64,000 nt of DNA from Candidatus Saccharibacteria bacterium oral taxon 488 (GTDB lineage: Bacteria > Patescibacteriota > Saccharimonadia > Saccharimonadales > Saccharimonadaceae), in NCBI GenBank assembly GCA_013099195.1, contig CP039999.1, forward strand, positions 792,992-856,991, written 5' to 3'. This document shows positions 31,675 to 40,868 of this stretch, in pieces. Both the position numbers and the translations under genes were made by a program. The stretch's first letter is position 1. Every line of letters begins with the position of its first letter. Below the pieces are notes generated by a model that did not search any database, was not told the origin of the DNA, and worked only from the letters and a program-made list of their open reading frames with translations.

Positions 31675-33171
31675 GTGAAGCGAGTATCATCGACGATATA
31701 TGTGTGGCTACTGGCCATTGTGCTGTTTGGCGGCGCACTGTCCTTGCAGCCGAGCATCAGCCTGGCAATGCTCGATTTTCCATCATTCCGCATTGGACTA
31801 TATCAAGTGGCGGTGATCGGCGTGGTTGGCTGCGGTCTTGGCATAATGGTGCGCCAGCGACTGTGGCCTCGGGGGCGATGGTGGTGGCTGAGCGTTGGTA
31901 TGCTGGCTGTCACCAGTATCGTTGGGCTGTTATTATCCTATGTCCGAGCGCGTACCGCATTATATACGGCATCGCTCTTGCTGCTACTGCTGACCGCGGC
32001 GTGTGCTGCCCTGATGTACCGGGCGTTATCAACGAGTGATCGGCGGCGCCTCATGACAATTGGCTTGTGGAGCGGCATCGTGTTTGGTGTGTTAGCGGTG
32101 CTGCAGCTCATCTTTGCTCACGTTGAGCCAACGGCGTTCGGTACGCTCTGCTCGGGCTGTCATGCTGGCGTGTTTGGCTTTGTCAGGATCAATCTGTTTG
32201 CCGCTGAGCCGCAATTTTTAGCAAGCAGCTTACTGCCAGCCCTGTTCGTTGGACTATGCTGGCGAGAGCGACGGCGGCTGGCTGGCTGGAGCGTTTTTGG
32301 TAGCAGCGTGGCGATCAGCCTCACGTTTTCGCGCGGCGCGTTTATCGCAATCGTCGGTGCGGGCATCGTGTATGGTATCGTCCGCTGGTGGCAGCGGTGT
32401 AGAAGCGGGTCTCGTTCTATTGACACCGTGGAGCCTATTCGTCGTGACGCATGGCGTCAACTCGGCATCATCACGGCCGGATTCGTGATTGGATGCACTC
32501 TACTGCTGGTATCAGCGGTGGTTCGCTATCACAACACACCGCACATTGCCTATAATACTGCAGTGAGCATGCTTGACCAGTTGTCGCTCGGCCGCATTAA
32601 ATTACCGCAGAAAAATACTACCACTATGCCAGACAACCCACCCGCCACGCAAGCACCACCAACCAACGAGACCACGGCACCGCAATCATCACCGTCACCG
32701 CCCACCACCCAGCCAAACCCGCTCGCACCATCAGCCAATTTCCAGCCATCGGGTTTCGTCGTCGCTTCGGCTGATGATCGACTCAATGCCGCCCAGCTGG
32801 CACTCCGAGCCTGGGCGTCAAGTCCGCGCACCATACTCTTTGGGACTGGCCTTGGCAATCTCGGCAGTTTTATCCAACATCAGCTGCATCAACCGGTGTC
32901 GACCGACCATACAGTGTATATTTTCTACGTGTTGCTGCTGAGTAATATCGGCGTTGTCGGCATGATACCGCTACTAGCGCTGCTCGTCGTCACGCTATGG
33001 CGCAGCGGCCAATGGCTACTAAAGCCGTGGGGGCGATTTGCCTTACTGTTAACGACGGCTATCGCTATCCACTTTTGGTTTTTTGGCAGCTTGATCAACT
33101 CGGTACATTGCCTTGCATGGATTGGTATTTTCTTGTATAATCACCCCAAAGGTCATGAAGAAGAACTCTGA
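31675..33171 (+). CDS. O-antigen ligase/polymerase-like membrane protein
   Basis: About 498 residues with ten or more membrane helices and a Wzy_C-type central region (GLCWRERRRLAGWSVFGSSV, then TFSRGAFIAIVGAGIVYG). A long outside loop near residues 310-360 is rich in Pro, Thr and Gln. This fits polymerases or ligases that join glycan repeat units on the outer face of the membrane. The start is GTG 31675, six bases after a TATACT. It overlaps the sugar transferase gene by 17 bases. Which polymer it builds is unknown. Confidence 0.82.
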   Translation: MKRVSSTIYVWLLAIVLFGGALSLQPSISLAMLDFPSFRIGLYQVAVIGVVGCGLGIMVRQRLWPRGRWWWLSVGMLAVTSIVGLLLSYVRARTALYTASLLLLLLTAACAALMYRALSTSDRRRLMTIGLWSGIVFGVLAVLQLIFAHVEPTAFGTLCSGCHAGVFGFVRINLFAAEPQFLASSLLPALFVGLCWRERRRLAGWSVFGSSVAISLTFSRGAFIAIVGAGIVYGIVRWWQRCRSGSRSIDTVEPIRRDAWRQLGIITAGFVIGCTLLLVSAVVRYHNTPHIAYNTAVSMLDQLSLGRIKLPQKNTTTMPDNPPATQAPPTNETTAPQSSPSPPTTQPNPLAPSANFQPSGFVVASADDRLNAAQLALRAWASSPRTILFGTGLGNLGSFIQHQLHQPVSTDHTVYIFYVLLLSNIGVVGMIPLLALLVVTLWRSGQWLLKPWGRFALLLTTAIAIHFWFFGSLINSVHCLAWIGIFLYNHPKGHEEEL

Positions 33172-34579
33172 TTTTTACTTCAAATTGGTGTTGATCGGGC
33201 TGGACGTACTGGCGCTAGTTGGTGCGTTCACGGCGGCATACATCATGCGCGTATCACTCGACACGCGACCCTTCCATGTGCAAATCGGGGCACTGGAGTT
33301 TATCACGTCGATTGTGCTAATGCTGCCGCTGTGGGTTGTCTTGTTCTCATTTTTTGGGCTATACGACCGTGAGCACTACATTCATCCGCTGCGCGAGTTT
33401 TGGCGGCTGGGCATGGCGGCAGTTTGCGGCATTATGATGATGATTTCCTTTAGCTTCTTTAGCAACACACCGCTATTTCCGGCCAAGATGGTGGTGATTT
33501 ATGCGCTGATCATCAGCTTTATTATCTTGCTCATTCTGCGTAGCGCTGCCAATATCGTCAGGCTACATCTGCTGCGCAAAAACATCGGCATCAAGCGCGT
33601 GGCGCTGGTTGGCAACGCCGAATCGACGCGGACGCTAGCTGAATTTATCAGTGCCCACCCCTCAACCGGCTTTCACCTCAGTGCTATTGTATCCAAAGAC
33701 GAGCTCATCCCGCCACGACTCAAGGGTTTGCGGCGTTCGACACTGGCATCGGCGCTGACTCGCGATAAAATTGACGCCATTATCCAGACCGACACCACCC
33801 GCAGCGAAGCGCACTATAACTTGGCCGAGCAGCACTATCTCGATTTTTATCAAGCGCCAGCCCTCGACGGCCTGATGACGGCGCGCCATACAGTCGAGAT
33901 TATCAATTCCGTGCCGCTGGCATACATTCACCCAACGCCGCTAGCTACCGGCTACGGACGCGTGGTCAAACGACTGATGGATCTCATCGGTGCGACCATC
34001 GGCATTATTATCACCTCGCCAATTATGCTACTGGTGGCCATCGCCGTTAAGCTCGGCGACCCGCGCGGCCCCGTACTGATGCATGGGCAGCAGCGGCGAC
34101 GTTTGACCCAGTTTAATCGCCCTTTCAAAGTGTATAAGTTTCGCTCGCACTACGCCAAGTTTGACGGCAAGACTGACGAGGAGGTATTCACAATGATTGG
34201 CAAGCCAGAGCTGATCGACGAATATCGCCAGAACGGTGATAGGCTCAATCACGACTTTCGCGTCACGCCGGTTGGTCGTTTCATTCGCCGGTTTAGCCTC
34301 GACGAGCTGCCGCAGTTATTTAATGTTATCAAGGGTGATATTAGCCTCGTTGGGCCGCGGGCGCTGGTGCCGCACGAGCTGAGTAACTACGAGAAAAAGC
34401 ACACGCTGCTGACGGTCAAATCTGGCCTGACTGGCCTGGCCGTTGTGTCGGGGCGACGTAGTATCGGCTTTGAAGAGCGGCGGCGACTGGATCTCTATTA
34501 TGTGCAAAACTGGAGTTTGTGGCTGGATATCACCATTCTCCTCAAGACCTGCCTGGTCATCTTTAAGAAGGAGTCGTGA
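33155..34579 (+). CDS. Undecaprenyl-phosphate sugar transferase (WbaP/WcaJ-like)
   Basis: A 474-residue polyprenyl-phosphate hexose-1-phosphate transferase. The N-terminus has four or five membrane helices, a Rossmann-like middle follows ([18 protein letters not shown]), then the C-terminal catalytic domain [20 protein letters not shown], with [20 protein letters not shown]. It starts glycan chains by loading the first sugar phosphate on the lipid carrier. ATG 33155 with AAAGG upstream is chosen; it overlaps the end of the polymerase gene. Confidence 0.93.
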   Translation: MKKNSDFYFKLVLIGLDVLALVGAFTAAYIMRVSLDTRPFHVQIGALEFITSIVLMLPLWVVLFSFFGLYDREHYIHPLREFWRLGMAAVCGIMMMISFSFFSNTPLFPAKMVVIYALIISFIILLILRSAANIVRLHLLRKNIGIKRVALVGNAESTRTLAEFISAHPSTGFHLSAIVSKDELIPPRLKGLRRSTLASALTRDKIDAIIQTDTTRSEAHYNLAEQHYLDFYQAPALDGLMTARHTVEIINSVPLAYIHPTPLATGYGRVVKRLMDLIGATIGIIITSPIMLLVAIAVKLGDPRGPVLMHGQQRRRLTQFNRPFKVYKFRSHYAKFDGKTDEEVFTMIGKPELIDEYRQNGDRLNHDFRVTPVGRFIRRFSLDELPQLFNVIKGDISLVGPRALVPHELSNYEKKHTLLTVKSGLTGLAVVSGRRSIGFEERRRLDLYYVQNWSLWLDITILLKTCLVIFKKES

Positions 34580-35721
34580 TGCGCGCCCAGCCGACCATCG
34601 CGATCGTTCACGACTGGTTGTATGGTGGTGGCGCCGAGCAGGTTGTCCTGGCGCTACACCGGCTCTATCCTGACGCCCCGATTTATACCTCGTACTGCTC
34701 GAGAACGTGGCGAGAGAAGCTTGATAACAAGGTGGTGACCGGGTATTTGCAGCATTGGCCATTCGCTCAGCTCAGGCGACTGCTGCCGGTACTCAGGCAG
34801 CGGTGGTTTACGCGGCTGGATCTCGGGCAATTTGATATTATTATTTCCAGCTCTGGTAATGGTGAGGCCAAGTTTATCCAAACCCGCCCCGATCAACGAC
34901 ATATCTGCTATTGTCATACGCCGACGCATTTTTATTGGCGGCACTACCAAGAATACCTGCGTCGGCCGAGCTTTCGACCGCGGTGGCTGGCGCGACTGGG
35001 CCTGCGGCTACTGGTCCGACCTCTCAGGCGGCGTGATTATCAGGCGGCGCAGCACGTTGATGTCTTTTTGGCCAATTCCACCGCCATTCAGGCTGATATC
35101 AAGCAGTTTTATGACCGAGACAGTATCGTCGTCTTTCCGCCGGTACAAACAACCAGCTTTATGGCGCTCGCAAAAACCAGGCCACGCTCCGTCACACTAC
35201 CCACCCGGCCGCGCTGCCTGGTGTGGGGGCGACTGGTGCCGATGAAGCGGCTGGATTTGGTGATTGAGGCCTGTCAGCAACTTGGTTGGCCGCTCGACAT
35301 CATGGGCGATGGGCCTGATCGCGAGCAGCTAGAGAAGCTGGCGGGCGAATCAACGCGCTTTCTTGGCTACGTCAGTGACGAGGACCGGGCTGCCGCCATC
35401 CAACAAGCTGACTTGTTCATCTTTACCGCCCACGAAGATTTTGGCGTCGCACCAGTTGAAGCCTTGGCCGCTGGACTGCCGGTGGTAGCGTATCAGGCCG
35501 GTGGCGCGCTGGATTATATCAGCCCCGGTAAGAATGGCTGGTTTTTCGCTGAACAAACAGTTGAGAGCTTGGTAGCAACGCTTCAAACACTGCCCGACCA
35601 GCAAGTCTCGCCGCGGGCCATCGCCGCCTCCGCTCAACCATTTGCTGAACATGCCTTTACACTCGCCATCAAGAAAATTGTGACCAACGAAAGGAGGGGT
35701 GCTCATGCGCATCGCCATTGA
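34579..35721 (+). CDS. Glycosyltransferase family 4 protein
   Basis: A 380-residue GT-B enzyme. The donor-binding C-terminal half has RCLVWGRLVPMKRLDLVIEA and the E-x7-E region AHEDFGVAPVEALAAGLPVV. The N-terminus is GT4-like (TIAIVHDWLYGGGAEQV). ATG 34579 overlaps the previous TGA and lies five bases after AAGGAG. It adds a sugar to the lipid-linked chain in the cytoplasm; donor and acceptor unknown. Confidence 0.92.
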   Translation: MRAQPTIAIVHDWLYGGGAEQVVLALHRLYPDAPIYTSYCSRTWREKLDNKVVTGYLQHWPFAQLRRLLPVLRQRWFTRLDLGQFDIIISSSGNGEAKFIQTRPDQRHICYCHTPTHFYWRHYQEYLRRPSFRPRWLARLGLRLLVRPLRRRDYQAAQHVDVFLANSTAIQADIKQFYDRDSIVVFPPVQTTSFMALAKTRPRSVTLPTRPRCLVWGRLVPMKRLDLVIEACQQLGWPLDIMGDGPDREQLEKLAGESTRFLGYVSDEDRAAAIQQADLFIFTAHEDFGVAPVEALAAGLPVVAYQAGGALDYISPGKNGWFFAEQTVESLVATLQTLPDQQVSPRAIAASAQPFAEHAFTLAIKKIVTNERRGAHAHRH

Positions 35722-36811
35722 TGCTCGGACACTACGGACGAGCACTGGCCGTTACGTCGAACGGCTGATTCACTACTTACAAAAAATTGACGACAGGAAT
35801 GACTATATTATCTTGCTCAAACCAAAGGACATGGACAGCTGGCAGGCTGATAACCCACGCTTTCAAAAAGTCGCCTGTCCATTTGCTGAATTCTCATTTG
35901 CCGAGCAACGGGGTTTTAAGAAACAACTGGAGGAGCTGTACCCAGATCTCGTGCACTTTGCAATGGTTCAGCAGCCCGTGTGGTACCGGGCCAGCCCGGT
36001 CGTTACCACCATGCAAGACCTGACCACCGTTCGATTCAGCAACCCCGACAAGAACCCGGTGGTCTTTTGGGTGAAGCAGCAAATTTATAAATGGGTCAAT
36101 AAAAAAGTCGCCAGAAAGTCGGCTCATATCATCACTATTTCTGAATTTGTGAAGCGTGACTTGGTGGATTTTACCGGGGTCAGTCCAGACAAGATTACCG
36201 TGACACTTGAGTCCGCCGACGAGCTACCAAAGGGCAATGATCCGGTCAAAGAGCTGGTTGGAAAAAAGTTCATCATGTATATTGGCCGGCCGACACCGCA
36301 TAAAAATCTGCGGCGGCTGATCGATGCATTTGCACTGTTACAGCAGAAACATCCTGAGTTGACATTGGCACTGGCTGGCAAAAAGGACGGTAACTACGCT
36401 CGCCATGAGGCATACGTTACTGAACGCGGTATCACAAATGTCGTCTTCACCGGTTTTGTGTCGGACGAGCAAATGCGCTGGATGTACGAGCATGCAGCCG
36501 TGTATTGCTTCCCGTCGCTGAGCGAGGGCTTTGGCCTGCCGGGCCTCGAAGCCATGCTACACGGCGCACCGGTCGCCTCGAGCACCGCCACTTGCCTACC
36601 AGAAACGCATGGCGAGGCGGCGCATTATTTTGATCCATATAGCGTCGAGGACATGGCGCGGGCAATTGACGAACTTCTGACTGACGAGAAACGACGCCGT
36701 GACCTCATCAAGAAGGGTAAACAGCATGTCAAAACCTTCTCGTGGCAGCGAATGGCCGAGCAGACGCTGGCGGTGTACGAACAGTATGGCCGCCAGAGTG
36801 CCAACTCATAG
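35705..36811 (+). CDS. Glycosyltransferase family 4 protein (mannosyltransferase-like)
   Basis: A 368-residue GT4 enzyme: RIAIDARTLRTSTGRYVERL at the start, GRPTPHKNLRRLIDAFALLQ in the donor domain, and SLSEGFGLPGLEAMLHGAPV as the E-x7-E region. This subgroup often transfers mannose, which would fit the mannose-1-phosphate guanylyltransferase gene next to it; that is inferred. AAGGAGG lies seven bases before ATG 35705. It overlaps the previous gene. Confidence 0.92.
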   Translation: MRIAIDARTLRTSTGRYVERLIHYLQKIDDRNDYIILLKPKDMDSWQADNPRFQKVACPFAEFSFAEQRGFKKQLEELYPDLVHFAMVQQPVWYRASPVVTTMQDLTTVRFSNPDKNPVVFWVKQQIYKWVNKKVARKSAHIITISEFVKRDLVDFTGVSPDKITVTLESADELPKGNDPVKELVGKKFIMYIGRPTPHKNLRRLIDAFALLQQKHPELTLALAGKKDGNYARHEAYVTERGITNVVFTGFVSDEQMRWMYEHAAVYCFPSLSEGFGLPGLEAMLHGAPVASSTATCLPETHGEAAHYFDPYSVEDMARAIDELLTDEKRRRDLIKKGKQHVKTFSWQRMAEQTLAVYEQYGRQSANS

Positions 36812-36890
36812 AGGACGATCCTGGCTCATCCACACACGAGGCACTTACGTCTGCAACCATAACTTTTTAGACTGCGGCTCGGCTACTGGG

Positions 36891-37934
36891 CTATTTTTGC
36901 AATTTCTTCGCGATGTCGCCACACTTGGCGGCCACATCCCGCCGTGCCACCAACACACCGTCTGGTGTGTTGACCACCACCACATTATCAAGGCCGATGA
37001 CTGCTACTGGCTTATCCGGCCGCTCGTTGCGAATATAGGTACTAGCGACGTCAATGGTATGAATGTTGTCACCGTATGCGTAATTACCCGACTCATCCTT
37101 GGCGACCGCGTCGTGTAGATCCTTAAAATTACCGATGTCCATCCAGTCAAAGCTAGCCGATACCATAGCCAGCTGATGAGCTTTTTCGATCAGGGCGATG
37201 TCGATGACTTGATTGTCCAGTGCCAGGTACGCGTGATTGTAGGCCTCGCTACCAAAGTCAGCAATTGACGCCAGCGTCTGATAGTTCGACCACAAATCTG
37301 GAGCGCTCTGCTGCATTTCACGCATAAACACCTCGACTGAGCCAACAAAGTAGCCACAATTCCACAGATAATTTCCCGACTCAACATACTGCTTCGCTGT
37401 CTCGTAATCAGGCTTTTCCTTGAAGGACTCGACATTATAGACGCCCGCTTGAGCATCAATCACCCCATCGCGCTGAATATAACCAAAGCCAGTCGACGGG
37501 AAGGTCGGCTCAATGCCAATAAGCGTAATACAACCACGCTCGTGAGAAACGCGCGCTGCTGTATCGAACGAGTGGGCAAACCCTTGGGTGTCACGCACAT
37601 TATGATCAGAGTGAATAAAAGCAATCGGCTCAGTCCGGTCATGGTGGCGATTGATATAATCCAGGGCCAATACGATACAGTGCGCCGTCCCCCGCCGTCC
37701 CGGCTCGATCAAGAAGGCCTCGTCCGGCAGCTCCGGCAGCTGCGCCCGAAGCGCCCCGGCGTGGCTGGCCTCGGTCACCACATAAATGGCATCACCGAGC
37801 TTTCTGGCCCGGTCATAGGCTTGCTGGACCATGGTGCGTTCACTAGTTAACGCCAAAAGTTGTTTTGGTTGAGTGGAGGTTGAGAGTGGCCAGAGACGCG
37901 TGCCTGAACCACCGGCAATAATTACAGCTATCAT
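36891..37934 (-). CDS. manC: Mannose-1-phosphate guanylyltransferase
   Basis: A 347-residue nucleotidyltransferase with IIAGGSGTRLWPLSTSTQPK (the pyrophosphorylase signature) at residues 5-24 and KEKPD in the active site. It lacks the C-terminal isomerase domain of bifunctional enzymes. It makes GDP-mannose from GTP and mannose-1-phosphate and supplies the neighbouring GT4 enzymes. A TATACT lies eight bases before the ATG. Convergent with the GT4 gene across about 80 bp. Confidence 0.92.
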   Translation of the reverse strand: MIAVIIAGGSGTRLWPLSTSTQPKQLLALTSERTMVQQAYDRARKLGDAIYVVTEASHAGALRAQLPELPDEAFLIEPGRRGTAHCIVLALDYINRHHDRTEPIAFIHSDHNVRDTQGFAHSFDTAARVSHERGCITLIGIEPTFPSTGFGYIQRDGVIDAQAGVYNVESFKEKPDYETAKQYVESGNYLWNCGYFVGSVEVFMREMQQSAPDLWSNYQTLASIADFGSEAYNHAYLALDNQVIDIALIEKAHQLAMVSASFDWMDIGNFKDLHDAVAKDESGNYAYGDNIHTIDVASTYIRNERPDKPVAVIGLDNVVVVNTPDGVLVARRDVAAKCGDIAKKLQK

Positions 37935-37942
37935 ATTAATAT

Positions 37943-37948
37943 AGTATA
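37943..37948 (-). promoter_or_regulatory. -10 box of manC (near-leaderless type)
   Basis: TATACT on the minus strand, eight bases before the ATG at 37934. Confidence 0.5.
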
Positions 37949-38009
37949 CCGAGTTAGGCGCACAAACGCCAACTATTCTTTGGCGAACTCCGTGTACACT
38001 TAATAATAT

Positions 38010-38924
38010 TTATAAACTGAGGTACTGTGTATCCTTGTTGTTCTTCTTATAGCCAAAGCCCCTCGCCTTGGCTTCTAGTGTATTAAAGAATTCTTTTATT
38101 TCCTTATCCGTTGGCCGTTCTGACATTAGTGCAAGCCTCCCTAGCACCATATTGCGCAAGTCATCAGCTGGCTGTTTGATCTCAGGCCTTCTCAGCAAAT
38201 AGTTAAGCTGGAGTGCAAACTGTTCATACCGCTTCCTATCGAAAGTAGGGTTGTCAGTTTCCTGCTCAACCTGCGATTCTGGATATATCAGGTCAACCTC
38301 AATTGCGCCAACACGCTCTCCATTAGCCCTTGCTGCTAGAGGATTATCGTACATATAAATCCAGTTATTCATCCCCGGTCTATCTGATGGGTATCTCAGC
38401 AGATGCTGTATTCCTTGACGACTATAACCTCGTGGACCAGCGAGCGCATCCGGCGGCAAACCTAGCGTACGCTCAAGCACCCAGCCAGCCAATTCTTCGG
38501 TACGCCGCTGGAACGGCGGCATTGATTCTTTCGAAGCCTCCGTCCGTCCGATAACAACGACTGAAAACTTATTCAGCATCCTGCTAATCTCTTCTGCAAA
38601 CTCTGGCATCGACGGCTTTTCTGGCTCGGAGGTAATGATTTTATTTCCACCTTGATCTATGACATATCGTGCACCTTCCTGTCGCTGACTGGCAATTCCT
38701 AACGCACAGGCAGTTAGTACAGTAGCCCCACGTGCGCGTAAGGCACCTGCCACTTTACTATCTGGCGATCCATCGACCACAACAAATGGTAGCCCCCACT
38801 TGTTCCACTCCGCTGCCGTATCAAGTGCAATTTCAAAGCGAACATCGTCAAGATCAGTATAATACGTCCCCGTTACTCCAACGACTGGTGCTCCATCTAT
38901 AGAATGGCCCTTAAATCGATTCAT
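38010..38924 (-). CDS. Protein of unknown function, possible GT-A fold
   Basis: A 304-residue soluble protein. The N-terminal part alternates hydrophobic strands and loops in a way that recalls GT-A glycosyltransferases (LPFVVVDGSPDSKVAGALRA, then GIASQRQEGARYVI), but a clear DxD is missing, and I do not recognise the family with confidence. The C-terminal 90 residues are helical and charged. Nothing suggests a membrane location. It lies between manC and a DUF3800 gene. TAAAAT six bases before the ATG suggests a leaderless mRNA. Confidence 0.55.
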   Translation of the reverse strand: MNRFKGHSIDGAPVVGVTGTYYTDLDDVRFEIALDTAAEWNKWGLPFVVVDGSPDSKVAGALRARGATVLTACALGIASQRQEGARYVIDQGGNKIITSEPEKPSMPEFAEEISRMLNKFSVVVIGRTEASKESMPPFQRRTEELAGWVLERTLGLPPDALAGPRGYSRQGIQHLLRYPSDRPGMNNWIYMYDNPLAARANGERVGAIEVDLIYPESQVEQETDNPTFDRKRYEQFALQLNYLLRRPEIKQPADDLRNMVLGRLALMSERPTDKEIKEFFNTLEAKARGFGYKKNNKDTQYLSL

Positions 38925-38930
38925 GCTCTC

Positions 38931-38936
38931 ATTTTA
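38931..38936 (-). promoter_or_regulatory. -10 box of unknown gene (leaderless type)
   Basis: TAAAAT on the minus strand, six bases before the ATG at 38924. Confidence 0.5.
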
Positions 38937-39215
38937 GCACATAAGTCTAATTTGTCAATGATCTTGTCCTAACGGGTTCGGTCAACAAATCTAGAAATAA
39001 CAAATCTTAAATAAAAATTAGATACGATACAACTAACAAGAGTAGCTTCTCATCTAAAATAAGTTGGTGCAAAAATAACCCTTCTGAATCAGAAGGGTTA
39101 TCCCAACCAGGCGACGTATTTACAATACGCTTAATCAGTTTGATCGCTTGTGGCTGTGCAACAGTACTTACGTCTGTACCACCATACTACCATGCTAAGC
39201 ACAATGGCGCAAGCA
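38937..39215. other. Intergenic stretch with a terminator
   Basis: About 280 bp without a gene. It holds the hairpin at 39077-39099 and a small inverted repeat (CGTATT/AATACG, near 39115-39130). Nothing else was recognised. Confidence 0.6.
39071..39099 (-). terminator. Terminator after the DUF3800 gene
   Basis: Perfect 11-base arms AACCCTTCTGA and TCAGAAGGGTT around one base, followed on the minus strand by ATTTTT. Confidence 0.82.
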
Positions 39216-39932
39216 TTATGGCAATAAAATATCATTATGGTATGGGATATTAGTATAGAGCTTCGGACGATTGAAATTCCTGCCGTACCATAAGCGATTA
39301 GCTAGAATATCACTTGCCTGAACCAGATAATCTAGGGATGAATCGCAAAACTTTATACTAATTTTGAAGTCAGCAAACAGTATCGGAGGATAAAACATAC
39401 CGTAATCAAAATTACGAATTCCATGTATTAGCTCCTCTCGAATACTATCTGAGAGTTTATAATATCCGTTGGTTGATGTGTGTTGCTGGTCAATGTAGAC
39501 TCGCAGAGAAACCGGCTTGTCTGCATCAATCTTGCCAGACACAATTAGCTTCTCTAGCTTGGACTTTATCATTCTCTTTAGGGCGTAGTCTTTGTAGCGA
39601 TGAATCGATAGCTTGTTTGCCATAATAGATTCATTGACGTCAGACAGCTTTACCGTAGCACTAAGACTATTGAATGACTTGACGCAATTATACAGACTTC
39701 TCTTGTATTTAATCTCTAAGCCAGCCGCTTTTAACTCCGACCCCATCGACATGCCGAGACTGGATTTTATCTCTCGAGACATCGTTTTGAACCGCTCTCT
39801 TGCTGCGATACGCTCGTGGTTATCCAAGAACAGATATCCAGCGTATATAAAATAATCATGCCCAGAATTAAGAGAGAAAACACCAGAATCATCTAGGTAT
39901 ATCGATATCTCTTGATACTCTTTATCACTCAT
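39216..39932 (-). CDS. DUF3800 protein, 238 aa
   Basis: Start motif ISIYLDDSGVF, a central LRVYIDQQHT and the C-terminal QASDILANRLWYGRNF are characteristic of DUF3800, with the Asp residues of an RNase H-like active site. The second DUF3800 gene of the window (other at 4424-5257), but different in sequence. ATG 39932 is preferred over 39986, since a TATAAT lies ten bases before it. The gene is AT-rich compared with the glycan genes, stands alone and ends at a good terminator, so it looks like a recent arrival. Function unknown. Confidence 0.78.
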   Translation of the reverse strand: MSDKEYQEISIYLDDSGVFSLNSGHDYFIYAGYLFLDNHERIAARERFKTMSREIKSSLGMSMGSELKAAGLEIKYKRSLYNCVKSFNSLSATVKLSDVNESIMANKLSIHRYKDYALKRMIKSKLEKLIVSGKIDADKPVSLRVYIDQQHTSTNGYYKLSDSIREELIHGIRNFDYGMFYPPILFADFKISIKFCDSSLDYLVQASDILANRLWYGRNFNRPKLYTNIPYHNDILLP

Positions 39933-40018
39933 ATTGGTAATAATTATAACATTTTTCGTAAAAACGCCTGAGCGTTCACTAACCAAATCCGAAAACTCCC
40001 CAGTTTTTAAGTAGCTAC

Positions 40019-40837
40019 CTACCCTTCAAAAAAGCTTTGTACGAACGACACCGCGTCTGCTACACGCTTCACGTTTTCACCCTGCTCACCCGGACGCATT
40101 TCGATTGATACAACGCCCTCATAGCCAATGTGTTTTAGTGCATCAGCTGCAGCGCGATAGTCAACGTCGTCGCGATCATAAACTCGATCAAGCATCGGAG
40201 CGCTGACATGAAAATGCTTCAAGATATCGCCATTATTTCGTATCGACTCACCGATGTCATCGCCAGCCAGCGCCATACACGCCGTATCAAGATGTAGGCC
40301 AATCCCCTCCGAGTTAATCGTACGAACCAGCCGTGCGCCTTCATCCGCCGTTGTCACGTAGTCACAATTGTATTGGGGGGCGTTTGGTTCGATACAGAGC
40401 ATGGTATTATGCCGTTTGGCAACATCACCGAGTTCGGCGAAGAAGCGGCTTGCGATACTGTCCGCCTCTTCTACTGACATCGCACCGCGCTGTCGATTCT
40501 TTGGCGAACCAAACACCAACCGACCAGCACCCATATCCCCAGCCAATCGCAAAAAGTCAGCCAAATATTGCCGCATCTCGTCGCAAAGTTCGCTTGATTC
40601 AAACATCTTCAGGTCAGGGCGCGCAAACAGCATCGACTGAAAGGCCACGATCTCAATACCATACCCCCTCCACCACTCGACATATTCGTTAATTTGCTCG
40701 GGAGTTGCCTTGGTCGGATCGTCCCAGCGCTTTGTCGGTGCAATCTCGACGTAGCGCACGCCAAGCTCCCGCAGCTTTGCGGCAACGTCCACTTCTTCTT
40801 CATTTGTCCATGCGATATTCGATATAGCTAGTTTCAT
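40019..40837 (-). CDS. TIM-barrel sugar isomerase/epimerase-like protein A
   Basis: A 272-residue xylose isomerase-like TIM barrel: MKLAISNIAW at the start, CIEPNAPQYNCDYV with a Glu metal ligand, GLHLDTACMAL with His/Asp ligands, FHVSAP and VVSIEMRPG (last Glu ligand). It would interconvert a ketose or epimerise a sugar with a divalent metal. It is followed upstream by a paralogue with the same N-terminus. A TATAAT six bases before the ATG suggests a leaderless mRNA. The substrate, possibly a rare sugar of the surface glycan, is unknown. Confidence 0.85.
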   Translation of the reverse strand: MKLAISNIAWTNEEEVDVAAKLRELGVRYVEIAPTKRWDDPTKATPEQINEYVEWWRGYGIEIVAFQSMLFARPDLKMFESSELCDEMRQYLADFLRLAGDMGAGRLVFGSPKNRQRGAMSVEEADSIASRFFAELGDVAKRHNTMLCIEPNAPQYNCDYVTTADEGARLVRTINSEGIGLHLDTACMALAGDDIGESIRNNGDILKHFHVSAPMLDRVYDRDDVDYRAAADALKHIGYEGVVSIEMRPGEQGENVKRVADAVSFVQSFFEG

Positions 40838-40843
40838 ATGGTA

Positions 40844-40849
40844 ATTATA
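40844..40849 (-). promoter_or_regulatory. -10 box of TIM-barrel gene A (leaderless type)
   Basis: TATAAT preceded by TGG (an extended -10), six bases before the ATG at 40837. Confidence 0.7.
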
Positions 40850-40868
40850 CCACTATTTATCCTATGGG

